Positions 15,426 to 22,384 of a stretch of DNA of 24,274 nucleotides are shown here, piece by piece (the first letter of the stretch is position 1; each line of letters starts with the position of its first letter). The DNA is from an uncultured Clostridia bacterium. GTDB lineage: Bacteria; Bacillota; Clostridia; TANB77; CAG-508. The stretch lies in NCBI GenBank assembly GCA_948560265.1, contig CAOXTD010000005.1, positions 80,277 to 104,550 of the forward strand, in the 5' to 3' direction. The notes beneath the pieces are model-generated. The model had not been told where the DNA came from, made no database searches, and saw only the letters and a list, made by a program, of their open reading frames with translations. Both the position numbers and the translations under genes were made by a program.

Positions 15426-16739
15426 ATGGAGTTTGAAAATTGTACATTAGTGGAATTACGCCAAATTGCAAAAGAAAAAGGAATAAAGAATACCTCGAAA
15501 ATGAAGAAAGAAGAATTAATTGAAGAATTGTCTAAAGAAAAAGGACAAGCAGAAAATGAAGAAAATATGGAAGCTTCTAATAATGATACAGACGGTGGGT
15601 ATAAAGTAACTAATGCAGATGACCAAATTGTAGAAGGAATTTTAGAAGTATTACCAGATGGATATGGATTTTTAAGGGGAGAAAACTATCTATCAACGCC
15701 AAAAGATGTATATGTTTCTCCTGTTCAAATTAGAAGATTTAGACTAGACAAGGGAGACAAGATAAAAGGTATTTCTAGACTTCCAAAAGAGGGAGAAAAA
15801 TTCCCTGCGCTTATTTATGTAGGTGAAGTAAATGGCGAAGCTCCTGAAAAGGCATATAGAAGAACAAAATTTGATGATTTAATACCAATTTATCCAAATG
15901 AAAGAATTCGTTTAGAAACCGTTCCAACAGAGTACGCTATGAGAATTATTGACTTAATGTCACCAATTGGAAAAGGTCAAAGAGGCATGATTGTGGCACC
16001 TCCAAAGGTAGGTAAAACAACACTTCTTAAAAAGATAGCGAATAGTATTACCACTAATAATCCAGAAGTAGAATTAATTGTATTATTAATTGATGAGCGT
16101 CCTGAAGAAGTAACTGATATGCGAAGAAGCATTAACGGAGATGTTATCTATTCTACTTTTGATGAATTACCTGAACATCATGTAAAAGTAGCAGAAATGG
16201 TATTAGAAAGAGCAAAAAGGCTAACAGAACAAAAGAAAGATGTTGTTATCTTATTAGATAGTATTACTCGTTTAGCAAGAGCATATAACTTAGTTATTCC
16301 ATCATCAGGAAGAACATTATCAGGAGGTTTAGACCCAAGTGCCTTACATAAACCTAAGAAATTCTTTGGAGCAGCTAGAAATATAGAAAATGGAGGAAGC
16401 TTAACAATTTTAGCTACAGCATTAATTGAGACAGGAAGTAGAATGGATGACGTTATTTTTGAAGAATTTAAGGGAACAGGTAACATGGAAGTTCACTTAG
16501 ACAGAAAACTATCTGAAAAGAGAATTTTCCCAGCAATTGATATTAATAAATCTGGTACTAGACGTGAAGAGTTGTTATTAGATTCAAAAGAATTAGAAAC
16601 TGTATTTGCTTTAAGAAAAGCAATGTCAACAATGGCTGTTTCTGATATAACCGAAGAATTAATTACAGAAATAATGAATACAAAAACAAATCAAGAATTT
16701 TTAGAGAAAATGGCATTATTTTTAAAGAATGTGAAATAA
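15426..16739 (+). CDS. rho: Transcription termination factor Rho
   Basis: Rho is a hexameric RNA helicase that ends transcription. ATG 15426 is favoured because GGGGG (15414-15418) is well placed for it; an in-frame ATG at 15411 overlaps that site. The ~437 residues hold an N-terminal Rho_N helix bundle (TLVELRQIAKEKG), a cold-shock-type RNA-binding domain (VLPDGYGFLRGENY), a P-loop (PPKVGKTTLLKK), a Walker B motif (VVILLDSITRLARAYN) and the Q/R-loop regions (SGGLDPSALHKPKKFFGAAR). A short acidic insert separates the first two domains. The gene is complete. Regulation through the palindrome just upstream is possible. Confidence 0.97.
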   Translation: MEFENCTLVELRQIAKEKGIKNTSKMKKEELIEELSKEKGQAENEENMEASNNDTDGGYKVTNADDQIVEGILEVLPDGYGFLRGENYLSTPKDVYVSPVQIRRFRLDKGDKIKGISRLPKEGEKFPALIYVGEVNGEAPEKAYRRTKFDDLIPIYPNERIRLETVPTEYAMRIIDLMSPIGKGQRGMIVAPPKVGKTTLLKKIANSITTNNPEVELIVLLIDERPEEVTDMRRSINGDVIYSTFDELPEHHVKVAEMVLERAKRLTEQKKDVVILLDSITRLARAYNLVIPSSGRTLSGGLDPSALHKPKKFFGAARNIENGGSLTILATALIETGSRMDDVIFEEFKGTGNMEVHLDRKLSEKRIFPAIDINKSGTRREELLLDSKELETVFALRKAMSTMAVSDITEELITEIMNTKTNQEFLEKMALFLKNVK

Positions 16740-16744
16740 CAAAA

Positions 16745-16767
16745 AAGAGTAGGGAAAACCTACTCTT
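16745..16767. terminator. Hairpin after rho
   Basis: A 9-bp perfect stem (AAGAGTAGG and CCTACTCTT) has a 5-base loop. The T-tract is on the minus strand and the plus side is followed by AAAAATTTATT, so termination of rho is plausible but weak. Confidence 0.5.
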
Positions 16768-16794
16768 AAAAATTTATTAGTTGGAGAAGTTAAA

Positions 16795-16959
16795 TTGGAA
16801 AAAGAATTTGAGAAATATTTAAGTAAGTTAATCTGTAGAGGATGTTATAATCATTGTAATTTAAACAGTCCAAATTGTGGAAGAAGTTTAGTTTTTATAA
16901 AAGATGCAAAAGAAAAGTTTGAAGAAAGTAAGAGAGAAGAATTAAGAAAAAGAAAGTAA
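16795..16959 (+). CDS. Small four-cysteine hypothetical protein
   Basis: A 54-residue ORF starts at TTG 16795, with GGAGAAG at 16783-16789 as ribosome site; no ATG is available upstream. It reads CRGCYNHCNLNSPNC in the middle (C-x2-C-x3-C-x6-C), consistent with a small metal-binding knuckle. A lysine/glutamate-rich helix follows. The function is unknown. It ends 12 bases before the left attachment repeat, so the phage inserted just after it without breaking it. Confidence 0.6.
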   Translation: MEKEFEKYLSKLICRGCYNHCNLNSPNCGRSLVFIKDAKEKFEESKREELRKRK

Positions 16960-16971
16960 AAATGCAAAACA

Positions 16972-16992
16972 TTATTGCGCAAAATCAAAGTT
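16972..16992 (+). repeat. Left attachment repeat (attL)
   Basis: This 21-bp copy is identical to 23817-23837. It reads TTATTGCGCAAAA, TCAAAG, then TT; the right arm continues GCGTAATA, lacking two T and with one substitution relative to the perfect arm in attR. Confidence 0.8.
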
Positions 16993-17219
16993 GCGTAATA
17001 TAAGAAAAAATATACAATTATTGTAAAAAATTGTCAAAGATATGGCAACTTTTATTTTTTTGTCTTTTAAAAGTTTTTATTAAAAGTCAATTTTATGTAT
17101 AATGCTGTTGGGTTTTTATTATGTTTGTGTTTATTTTTTCAATTTTTTGCTTTTAATATACTAAATATAACAATTAAATTTATCTTATTAAAAATGCTAA
17201 ACATAATATATGTTACATT

Positions 17220-17744
17220 TTATATATTTCTATTGATATCGCTTTGTAATATTGTTTTTAATTCTTCTAAGTTATAATTATTATTTACTTTTATTCTATG
17301 TAATGGAATATTTACTGTTTGGAATAGGGTATTTTTAAAATTGTCTGCTGGCTTTGCTTTTTCTGTATTATGGGTATAGTCGTCTAATTCAATGCAGGAA
17401 ATTATTTTGCAATTTTTATTATTTACTATAGTAAAGTCTATACTTCTTGATTTTATTCTGTTTCTATCAATATTGTTGTTATCAGATACTTGTATGATTC
17501 TCTCTAAATCAACTTGTGGAAATATTGTTGCTTCTAGCTCGTCAGTTACTTTCTTTAATTCTCTATAAAATATTAATTCTGTTTGTGTCATTATATAATG
17601 TTTAGTTGTGTATTTAGAAAAATCTATGTTCTTTTGGTTTGGCGTAGTAGGTTGTTCTACAGTTTGATTGTTTCTATTTAATATAGTTTTGTCTATTGCT
17701 AATACAATAATTACAAATATTATTCCTATAATTAAAAATTGCAT
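17220..17744 (-). CDS. Membrane-anchored DUF2726-like (restriction-endonuclease-fold) protein
   Basis: The 174-residue protein has an N-terminal membrane helix (~3-19), a linker, then TQTELIFYRELKKV. The core resembles DUF2726: RSIDFTIVNN, CKIISCIELDDYTHN, DNFKNTLFQTVNIPLHRIKV. The Asp of SIDF and the Glu of CIELDD fit a PD-(D/E)xK nuclease core, though the final Lys is not clear. AAGGAG precedes the ATG, which lies one base beyond the repressor's stop, so the two form a leftward operon active in the integrated state. A superinfection-exclusion or anti-phage role at the membrane is inference. Confidence 0.65.
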   Translation of the reverse strand: MQFLIIGIIFVIIVLAIDKTILNRNNQTVEQPTTPNQKNIDFSKYTTKHYIMTQTELIFYRELKKVTDELEATIFPQVDLERIIQVSDNNNIDRNRIKSRSIDFTIVNNKNCKIISCIELDDYTHNTEKAKPADNFKNTLFQTVNIPLHRIKVNNNYNLEELKTILQSDINRNI

Positions 17745-17745
17745 T

Positions 17746-17964
17746 TTATTTCTCCTTTGTGAATTCTTTTTTGTCAGTCCTTTCGAGTAAATAGTCTACA
17801 CTAGTGTTGTATAAATCTGCTAGCTGTATGAGTATCTTTGTGGGAATGTCGTTTTTTCCTATTTCATATTGGTTGTATCCTGTTTGTGACATATTTAATA
17901 ATTCGCCAATTTGCTTTTGTGTAAGCCCTTTATCTTCTCGTAGTTCTCTTATTCTATAATACAC
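17746..17964 (-). CDS. XRE-family transcriptional repressor (phage immunity repressor)
   Basis: The 72-residue protein is a single HTH_3 domain: IRELREDKGLTQKQIGELLN, then MSQTGYNQYEIGKNDIPTKI, the recognition helix region. A short charged tail follows and there is no multimerisation domain. GGAAGTG precedes the start. It is transcribed leftward from a region with three 17-bp operators and is divergent from all structural genes, the layout of a lysogeny switch. It should repress the rightward promoter and probably itself. Confidence 0.88.
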   Translation of the reverse strand: MYYRIRELREDKGLTQKQIGELLNMSQTGYNQYEIGKNDIPTKILIQLADLYNTSVDYLLERTDKKEFTKEK

Positions 17965-17987
17965 TATTTCACTTCCTTTTTTTTATT

Positions 17988-18067
17988 ATTATACAAAACT
18001 TAAAATAAGTTATTGACATTTAACTTAAAATAAGTTAAAATAATTTTAGATAACTTAAAATACGTTA
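17988..18067. promoter_or_regulatory. Repressor switch: three operators and two divergent promoters
   Basis: Three 17-bp sites share the palindrome TAACTTA-AAA-TAAGTTA: 17996-18012 (first base changed), 18021-18037 (perfect) and 18051-18067 (one change). The rightward promoter is TTGACA (18014-18019) and TAAAAT (18036-18041), 16 bases apart, with the perfect operator between the two hexamers. The leftward -10 TATAAT is at 17988-17993 on the minus strand, adjacent to the first operator. Occupancy would switch off lytic genes and tune the repressor. Confidence 0.8.
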
Positions 18068-18082
18068 TCGAATTTGCTATCT

Positions 18083-18110
18083 GGAAGGACATGACCTGAC
18101 GTGTCTTTCC
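18083..18110 (+). promoter_or_regulatory. Leader hairpin in the rightward transcript
   Basis: A 9-bp stem (GGAAGGACA and TGTCTTTCC, one G-U pair) with a 10-base loop lies between the switch and the first rightward gene. No T-run follows, so it is more likely an RNA stabiliser or packaging element than a terminator. Confidence 0.35.
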
Positions 18111-18139
18111 TGGTGGTAGATTGTAGTCAGGGGGTACAT

Positions 18140-18319
18140 ATGAATAAAAAAGGAAAAGGATACAAGACGAGTTGTTTTGCTTATATTGAAAAACAAGGCT
18201 ATTGTGAATGTTCTGCGCTGATAGATATTGATTGTCAGAATTGTAAGTTCTATCATTCAAAAGAATATTATGATAGACATATTAAGCCATTAAAACCTAA
18301 GAAGTCAGGAGGTGGTTGA
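18140..18319 (+). CDS. Small cysteine-rich phage protein
   Basis: ATG 18140 is chosen because GGGGG lies just upstream; the product is 59 residues. Five cysteines occur, including YCECSA and DCQNCKFY, which suggests a small metal-binding fold. The C-terminus is Lys/Pro/Gly-rich. It is the first rightward gene after the repressor switch, so a regulatory or early role is plausible. No family was recognised. It overlaps the next gene by eight bases if that begins at GTG 18312. Confidence 0.6.
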   Translation: MNKKGKGYKTSCFAYIEKQGYCECSALIDIDCQNCKFYHSKEYYDRHIKPLKPKKSGGG

Positions 18320-18533
18320 TATAGATATTTTAACTACTGAGGAGAAGGCAGACTTACTTTATTGCTTGAAAGAAAGAAAAGAAGGAATTGTTAGAAAAAT
18401 ACAATTTTTTAATGAAATAATAAAAGGTAAGACTTCTTATAGTTTTGAAATCTTGAATGATTGTCTTATAAGCTGTAAGAAAGAACTAGATAGTATTGAT
18501 TTGCTAATGTTAAAGATTCAAAATTTATTATAG
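18312..18533 (+). CDS. Small helical phage protein (LTxEE family, copy 1)
   Basis: The ORF has 73 codons from GTG 18312. The strong AGGAGG at 18307-18312 overlaps that GTG and would suit a start nearer 18318-18327, where only ATA or ATT codons are in frame. The start is therefore uncertain. The sequence begins ILTTEEKADLLYCLKERKEG and is all-helical. It shares the LTxEE...LLY opening with the next gene, so the pair probably arose by duplication. Function is unknown. Confidence 0.5.
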   Translation: MVDIDILTTEEKADLLYCLKERKEGIVRKIQFFNEIIKGKTSYSFEILNDCLISCKKELDSIDLLMLKIQNLL

Positions 18534-18549
18534 TCAGGTGGTGGATATT

Positions 18550-18747
18550 ATGAAATATAACTTTAATTTTTTGACGGAAGAGGAAAATAATTTACTATAT
18601 AGTGTACTAACAGGTTCTATGGATATGTTGTCTGATGAAATAGAAAGTATGTTGGTAGATGTGAAAGAATCTCAAATATTGTTTGATAAACTTGTAGGTT
18701 TACACGAAAAAATAGAAATAGAAGAAAGCGGGGAAAAGAAAAAATGA
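18550..18747 (+). CDS. Small helical phage protein (LTxEE family, copy 2)
   Basis: The product is 65 residues from ATG 18550, preceded by AGGTGGTGG. It opens NFLTEEENNLLYSVLTGSMD, parallel to the previous gene, and is predicted helical and acidic. Its TGA overlaps the next ATG (ATGA), so translation is coupled to the ssDNA-binding-like protein. Function is unknown. Confidence 0.6.
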   Translation: MKYNFNFLTEEENNLLYSVLTGSMDMLSDEIESMLVDVKESQILFDKLVGLHEKIEIEESGEKKK

Positions 18748-19046
18748 AATGTTCGAATGAAGTAGTATTTAAAGGAATTGAAGAAAGATCTGGCGGAACT
18801 TTTAGAAATGATAAAGGGCAAGATATCAAATATGATAAAGCTTATGTTGTTCGATTTGACGAAGAAGTAGATGGAGATTATCAAGAAAGAAAAGTTAAAT
18901 TTTCAGGAGATAATGCAAGTTTATTTACTAGATTTAAAGCGTTAAAGGCGTACGATAGAATTAATCTTATTTTTGATGTTGTTCTAGGGAATAATTCTTG
19001 TAAAATTGCTATTGTAGATTTTACGCCAGTACAGAAGAAAAATTAG
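18744..19046 (+). CDS. Putative single-stranded DNA-binding protein (pV-like)
   Basis: The 100-residue, mostly beta-strand protein includes YVVRFDEEVDGDYQERKVKF, LKAYDRINLIFDVV and CKIAIVDFTPV. The size, position just before the major coat gene and OB-like strand pattern fit the inovirus pV role, coating progeny ssDNA before packaging. Sequence identity to known pV was not established; this rests on context and composition. It is translationally coupled to the previous gene by ATGA. Confidence 0.55.
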   Translation: MKCSNEVVFKGIEERSGGTFRNDKGQDIKYDKAYVVRFDEEVDGDYQERKVKFSGDNASLFTRFKALKAYDRINLIFDVVLGNNSCKIAIVDFTPVQKKN

Positions 19047-19095
19047 TATATTATTTTCAAATAATATAAATACAAAAGAAGAGGGAGGAAAACTA

Positions 19096-19296
19096 ATGGA
19101 AAATACAGTTAACATGGTTGAAACTATTAAACCGTTTACAGAGGCACTTACTGCTTCCATTACTCCAGGACAGATTGTAGCTTTGTTAGCAGCTGTAATT
19201 GGAGTAGGTATGGCATTTGTCTTAATGTGGTTTGGTGTTCGTAAAGCAATTTCTATGTTTAAGAAAGCTGTCACAAAGGGTAAAATCTCTGCTTAG
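19096..19296 (+). CDS. Major coat protein (pVIII-like)
   Basis: The 66-residue protein has an N-terminal mildly acidic segment (ENTVNMVETIKPFTEALT), one strong membrane helix (~27-47, QIVALLAAVIGVGMAFVLMW) and a basic C-terminal end (RKAISMFKKAVTKGK) to contact DNA. That is the classic inovirus coat plan. There is no cleavable signal; the N-terminal part would sit outside by itself. GGGAGGAAAAC is a strong ribosome site, as expected for the most abundant protein. Confidence 0.85.
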   Translation: MENTVNMVETIKPFTEALTASITPGQIVALLAAVIGVGMAFVLMWFGVRKAISMFKKAVTKGKISA

Positions 19297-19396
19297 TTTT
19301 TTAATGTTTACAAAAGATAAAATAATTTTACATTTGTTGTCAGGGTGTTGCGGGGGGAGTTTATCTTCTCGCATTATTTTTTTATAAGAGGTGTTT

Positions 19397-19552
19397 ATGT
19401 GGAATGTTGTAAGGGTTTTAAAAGTGAATATGAGAAAGTTAGCTGTTGTACTGAGAAAGGCAAGTCTATTTTTGAATTTCACTTCAAAAAACTTGCTAAG
19501 AATTATCATAATTTCCTTGCTAGTTATTTTGTTGTTGAAGGTGGTGTTTTAA
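19397..19552 (+). CDS. Small membrane protein
   Basis: A 51-residue ORF begins at ATG 19397 with AAGAGGTG six bases upstream. The first half is basic (VVRVLKVNMRKLAVVLRKAS) and the second is one hydrophobic helix (LLRIIIISLLVILLLKVVF). It ends four bases before the Zot-like ATG, so the two are coupled. It resembles the small minor virion or assembly proteins of inoviruses in size and site. An 80-codon ORF in another frame across this region is less likely because it lacks a helix or a good start. Confidence 0.6.
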   Translation: MWNVVRVLKVNMRKLAVVLRKASLFLNFTSKNLLRIIIISLLVILLLKVVF

Positions 19553-19555
19553 CGA

Positions 19556-20270
19556 ATGAGTTTCGATTTATCAATGCTAGAAGGTAGTCTTAATCTTAAG
19601 CATATTTTTGAGGTTTTAAGATATAGGAATAAGTTTACTAGAGAACACCCTGATTATTTTGACCCAGAGGGTTTGCTTGTTTTTTGTGGTAGTCAGGGCT
19701 CTGGTAAAACGCTTTCAGCTGTTCAATATGTGAAAAAACTTTGTATAGAATATCCTCGTGCAATTCTTGTTACAAATACTAAAATAAATGGACTTCCGGC
19801 TCATACGGCTGTTGTACCATATGAGCGGTATTGAAAGTCTCACTAAATATGAAAATGGGGAATTTGGTGTTATTTATTTTATAGACGAAATACATCTTGA
19901 ATTTAATTCTCTGGAAAGTAAAAATGTGCCAATTGAGGTTATGGTTGAAATTAGCCAACAAAGAAAACAACGTAAGCATATTATTGGAACTTCACAAGTC
20001 TATATGAGAATGGCAAAGCCTCTTCGTGAACAAATTAAGAATGTAGTCATATGTAAGAATATACTTGGCTGTTTGCAAATTAATAGACTTGTGAATGGGG
20101 AGACAGCAAGAGAGGTGGACGGAGAGCTTAAGTTTGATACTACTAAGTTGTTTTTATGGTTTCATTATCCAGAACTTTATAGCAGTTATGATACTTATGC
20201 AAAAATGAAACGATATTCTAAAGAATGGAAGGGAGTGTCGAGTCAAAAGTTGTATGGAGAAAATAATTGA
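19556..20270 (+). CDS. zot: Zot-like (pI) assembly ATPase with a +1 frameshift at a CGG codon
   Basis: Joined, the protein is about 237 residues. It has a P-loop GSQGSGKTLSAVQ near the N-terminus, TNTKINGLP, then Walker B in FGVIYFIDEIHLEF and a conserved ending QQRKQRKHIIGTSQVYMRMAKPLREQI. Zot/pI proteins drive phage extrusion through the inner membrane. The zero frame reads PYE, CGG (19826-19828), TAT, TGA; the +1 frame from GGT (19827) continues IESLTKYENGEF. The break lies between Walker A and Walker B, so unshifted translation would lack the ATPase core. No membrane segment follows the ATPase, unlike Gram-negative Zot. Confidence 0.85.
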
Positions 20271-20337
20271 TTTAAAGGCTTTAAAAAAAGCATTAAAAAA
20301 TGTACGTAAATTAATAAAGAGGGGGTTTTTTAATTAA
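20254..20337 (+). CDS. Putative 27-residue cationic peptide overlapping zot
   Basis: The ORF MEKIIDLKALKKALKNVRKL... ends KRGFFN and forms a basic amphipathic helix. It starts inside the last 17 bases of zot and stops at a TAATG junction with the next gene, a typical coupled arrangement. It bridges an otherwise empty gap. No strong ribosome site is seen, so it depends on coupling. It may be a coding artefact. Confidence 0.4.
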   Translation: MEKIIDLKALKKALKNVRKLIKRGFFN

Positions 20338-20472
20338 TGGACTATTCTGTTATTTTTACTGCGATTGCTGATGTTTTTAGAACTGCATTGCCAATTCGGT
20401 ATTGTGTTTATTCTTGTTGAAAAATTAACACATATGTTTTTTTATTTTGCATTTCCAAAAGTCTTTAAGTAA
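20337..20472 (+). CDS. Small membrane protein with a +1 frameshift at a CGG codon
   Basis: Translation from ATG 20337 (GGGGG upstream) gives MDYSVIFTAIADVFRTALPI, then CGG (20397-20399). The zero frame then reads a cysteine-rich six-residue tail and stops. The +1 frame from GGT (20398) gives IVFILVEKLTHMFFYFAFPK and ends at TAA 20470-20472, a coherent hydrophobic helix plus basic end. Joined length is 44 residues. The next gene also begins MDYS, supporting this start. Probable minor virion protein of the pVI/pVII/pIX kind. Confidence 0.6.
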
Positions 20473-20486
20473 AGGAGTGTATTTTA

Positions 20487-20639
20487 ATGGATTATAGTTA
20501 TCTTTTATCAGAAATTTCAAATAATCAATTGGATATTTTATCTAGAATGAATATGTTGCAAAATGGTCTAGACGTTCTTATTTTTCTCTTTGGAATGTTC
20601 TTTTTGTACATATTTTTGCGAAATTTATTTAAAAGTTAG
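20487..20639 (+). CDS. Small membrane protein (minor coat candidate)
   Basis: The 50-residue ORF starts at ATG 20487 with AAAGGAG upstream. It begins MDYSYLLSEISNNQLDILSR (amphipathic) and has one C-terminal membrane helix (VLIFLFGMFFLYIFL) and a basic end. The size and position, just before the adhesin, suit a minor coat protein. It shares MDYS with the previous ORF. Confidence 0.65.
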   Translation: MDYSYLLSEISNNQLDILSRMNMLQNGLDVLIFLFGMFFLYIFLRNLFKS

Positions 20640-20647
20640 GGGGATTT

Positions 20648-22097
20648 ATGAGAAATAAAGTTATAATTTCGTTTATGTTTCTAATTTGTGTTTTCTTTAT
20701 ACCTTCTTTTTGCCATGCTTTCTTTTTTGATTATAATGGTGTTGATTATGATATGTCAGAATATAATTTTTATGATTATACTTTTGCTTTTAAAAATGGT
20801 GACTATGCTATAGACATTTGGTCATTTTCTACTACTTCTTCGTTATATTTTTGTATTGATAGTAATAATAAATTTTCTTTTGGTAAAAGCCGAGAAACTA
20901 CTGATATTTATGCATATTGGTATAGAATTTCTCTTCCAGACGGTAGCATTTCGATTTTGTATAATAATAAGTATTATAGTTATGAAAGTGTCTTTTCTGC
21001 TGGTTCTGCTTCTTCTATTGGCTCTTCTTCTATTATTTCTTCTAATTTTGATATATTAGATGGTGGAGGTAAAATTCTTTTTGAAGATAGTACAAAAATA
21101 AAATTTAATTTGCATATTGAACCGAGTGAACAAACTGTCAATGTACCAATAAAAATTTTCACTGATTGGTATTCACTAGAAGATTTTTCTGATATTCTTG
21201 TAAAATATTCTTATGATAATGAAAAGTGGAAAAATTGTGGTTGGGAACGTTATATGGATTCTTCGAGCGGTCAAGAAGAAAGTCTTTGGAGATTTAAGTT
21301 AGATGTTTATAATAATGATACATATTATTTTAAATTTTTTGATTTGAGAAATAATAGGGAGGAGTATACTACAGTTGTCATTAAAAATATAGTTTATACT
21401 CAAGATAATCCACGGAAATTATATTGACGGAAAATTTGATCCAACTCCATTTTTAAGTTATGAATATGTTTCAGATAGTGAAATCTATATTACAACACAG
21501 AAATTCTTTATTCATGAACTAATTGACTTACAGTGTTATTATGCTAAAGATATAGAAAATAAAGATTTGGAAGATATGTCTAAATGGACTAAAGTTGATA
21601 CAAGAGTTTTTAAAGACGAGATTAGCGGGGAAGATGTGTATCAATTCTATTTTAGCGTAAAGAATGACAATTTTGATGCAGACGGAATGTACTATGTGAA
21701 ATTTTACAATGTATTTTTAGATAAATGGACTAGTGCAAGTATTCAAATAAATTTTAATGACATCTTAGCTATTGACGGCTCTTGGCTCTTTAAATATGTA
21801 AGTTTTTTTCGTGAACGTTTTGGTTTTTTAACGTATCCGTTTGAATTAGCCATAAATGTTTTAAATAGAGTAAAGAATATAAAATTTCAAGAACCTAGTT
21901 TTGATATTCCTCAGATAAATGAGCCGTTTACGAATAAAATGCTTATTGGAGCTACTCATTTTAGTTTTAATACTTTGTTAGAAAATGAAGTTTTTAGAAA
22001 CATTCATAATATATACTTAGTCGTTGTAGATGTTATTATTGTTTTTGCTCTTGTCAATTTGCTAAAGCATAAGATAATGGGGGTGTTTGAAAAATGA
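20648..22097 (+). CDS. pIII-like adsorption protein with a +1 frameshift at a CGG codon
   Basis: Joined length is about 482 residues. The N-terminus is a signal peptide (RNKVIISFMFLICVFFIPSFCHA). A large aromatic, beta-rich extracellular region with many Tyr, Asp, Ser and Asn follows, and the C-terminus has one membrane helix (IYLVVVDVIIVFALVNLL) and a basic end: the pIII layout. Zero frame runs to PRKLY and TGA at 21425-21427; the +1 frame from GGA (21414) reads NYIDGKFDPTPFLSYEYV and continues to TGA at 22095. The CGG codon is 21413-21415. Unshifted translation would lack the anchor. Host receptor is unknown. Confidence 0.8.
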
Positions 22098-22384
22098 TAG
22101 ATATTTTTGCAAACGTCTGGGATACTTTAATGGATTGGTTGTATCGAATTATACAGCTTGCTTTCAGTTGGATTAATATTCCATCTTTTCCGAGCGGTTT
22201 AGCTGGCTCAATAGACAGTTTTTTAAGTTTAGTTTTTGATAATTTAAGTCTATTGGGATTTTTTATAAGACCAGCTACAATTCGATTGGTAGTGCCTGTC
22301 TTATTAGTCGTGATTAATTTTGAATTAATTTATAAGTTAGTTATGTGGATAGTTAGAAAATTGCCGTTTATTTCAGTACAGTAG
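22094..22384 (+). CDS. pVI-like minor coat protein
   Basis: The 96-residue protein overlaps the adhesin by ATGA. It has a C-terminal pair of hydrophobic segments (LSLLGFFIRPATIRLVVPVL and VVINFELIYKLVMWI), an amphipathic N-terminus and a basic end (VRKLPFI). Position after the pIII-like gene and the membrane topology match pVI, which holds the adhesin to the virion tip. No sequence identity claimed. Confidence 0.6.
   Translation: MIDIFANVWDTLMDWLYRIIQLAFSWINIPSFPSGLAGSIDSFLSLVFDNLSLLGFFIRPATIRLVVPVLLVVINFELIYKLVMWIVRKLPFISVQ

Noticed and set aside
17095..17277. 60-codon hydrophobic ORF at the phage left end
   Set aside because: T-rich sequence gives Phe/Leu/Ile by chance; there is no ribosome site and it overlaps the opposite-strand DUF2726-like gene.
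19345..19587. 80-codon GTG-started ORF overlapping the start of zot
   Set aside because: It overlaps zot by 32 bases, has a poor start, and competes with a 51-residue ORF that has a good ribosome site and a membrane helix.
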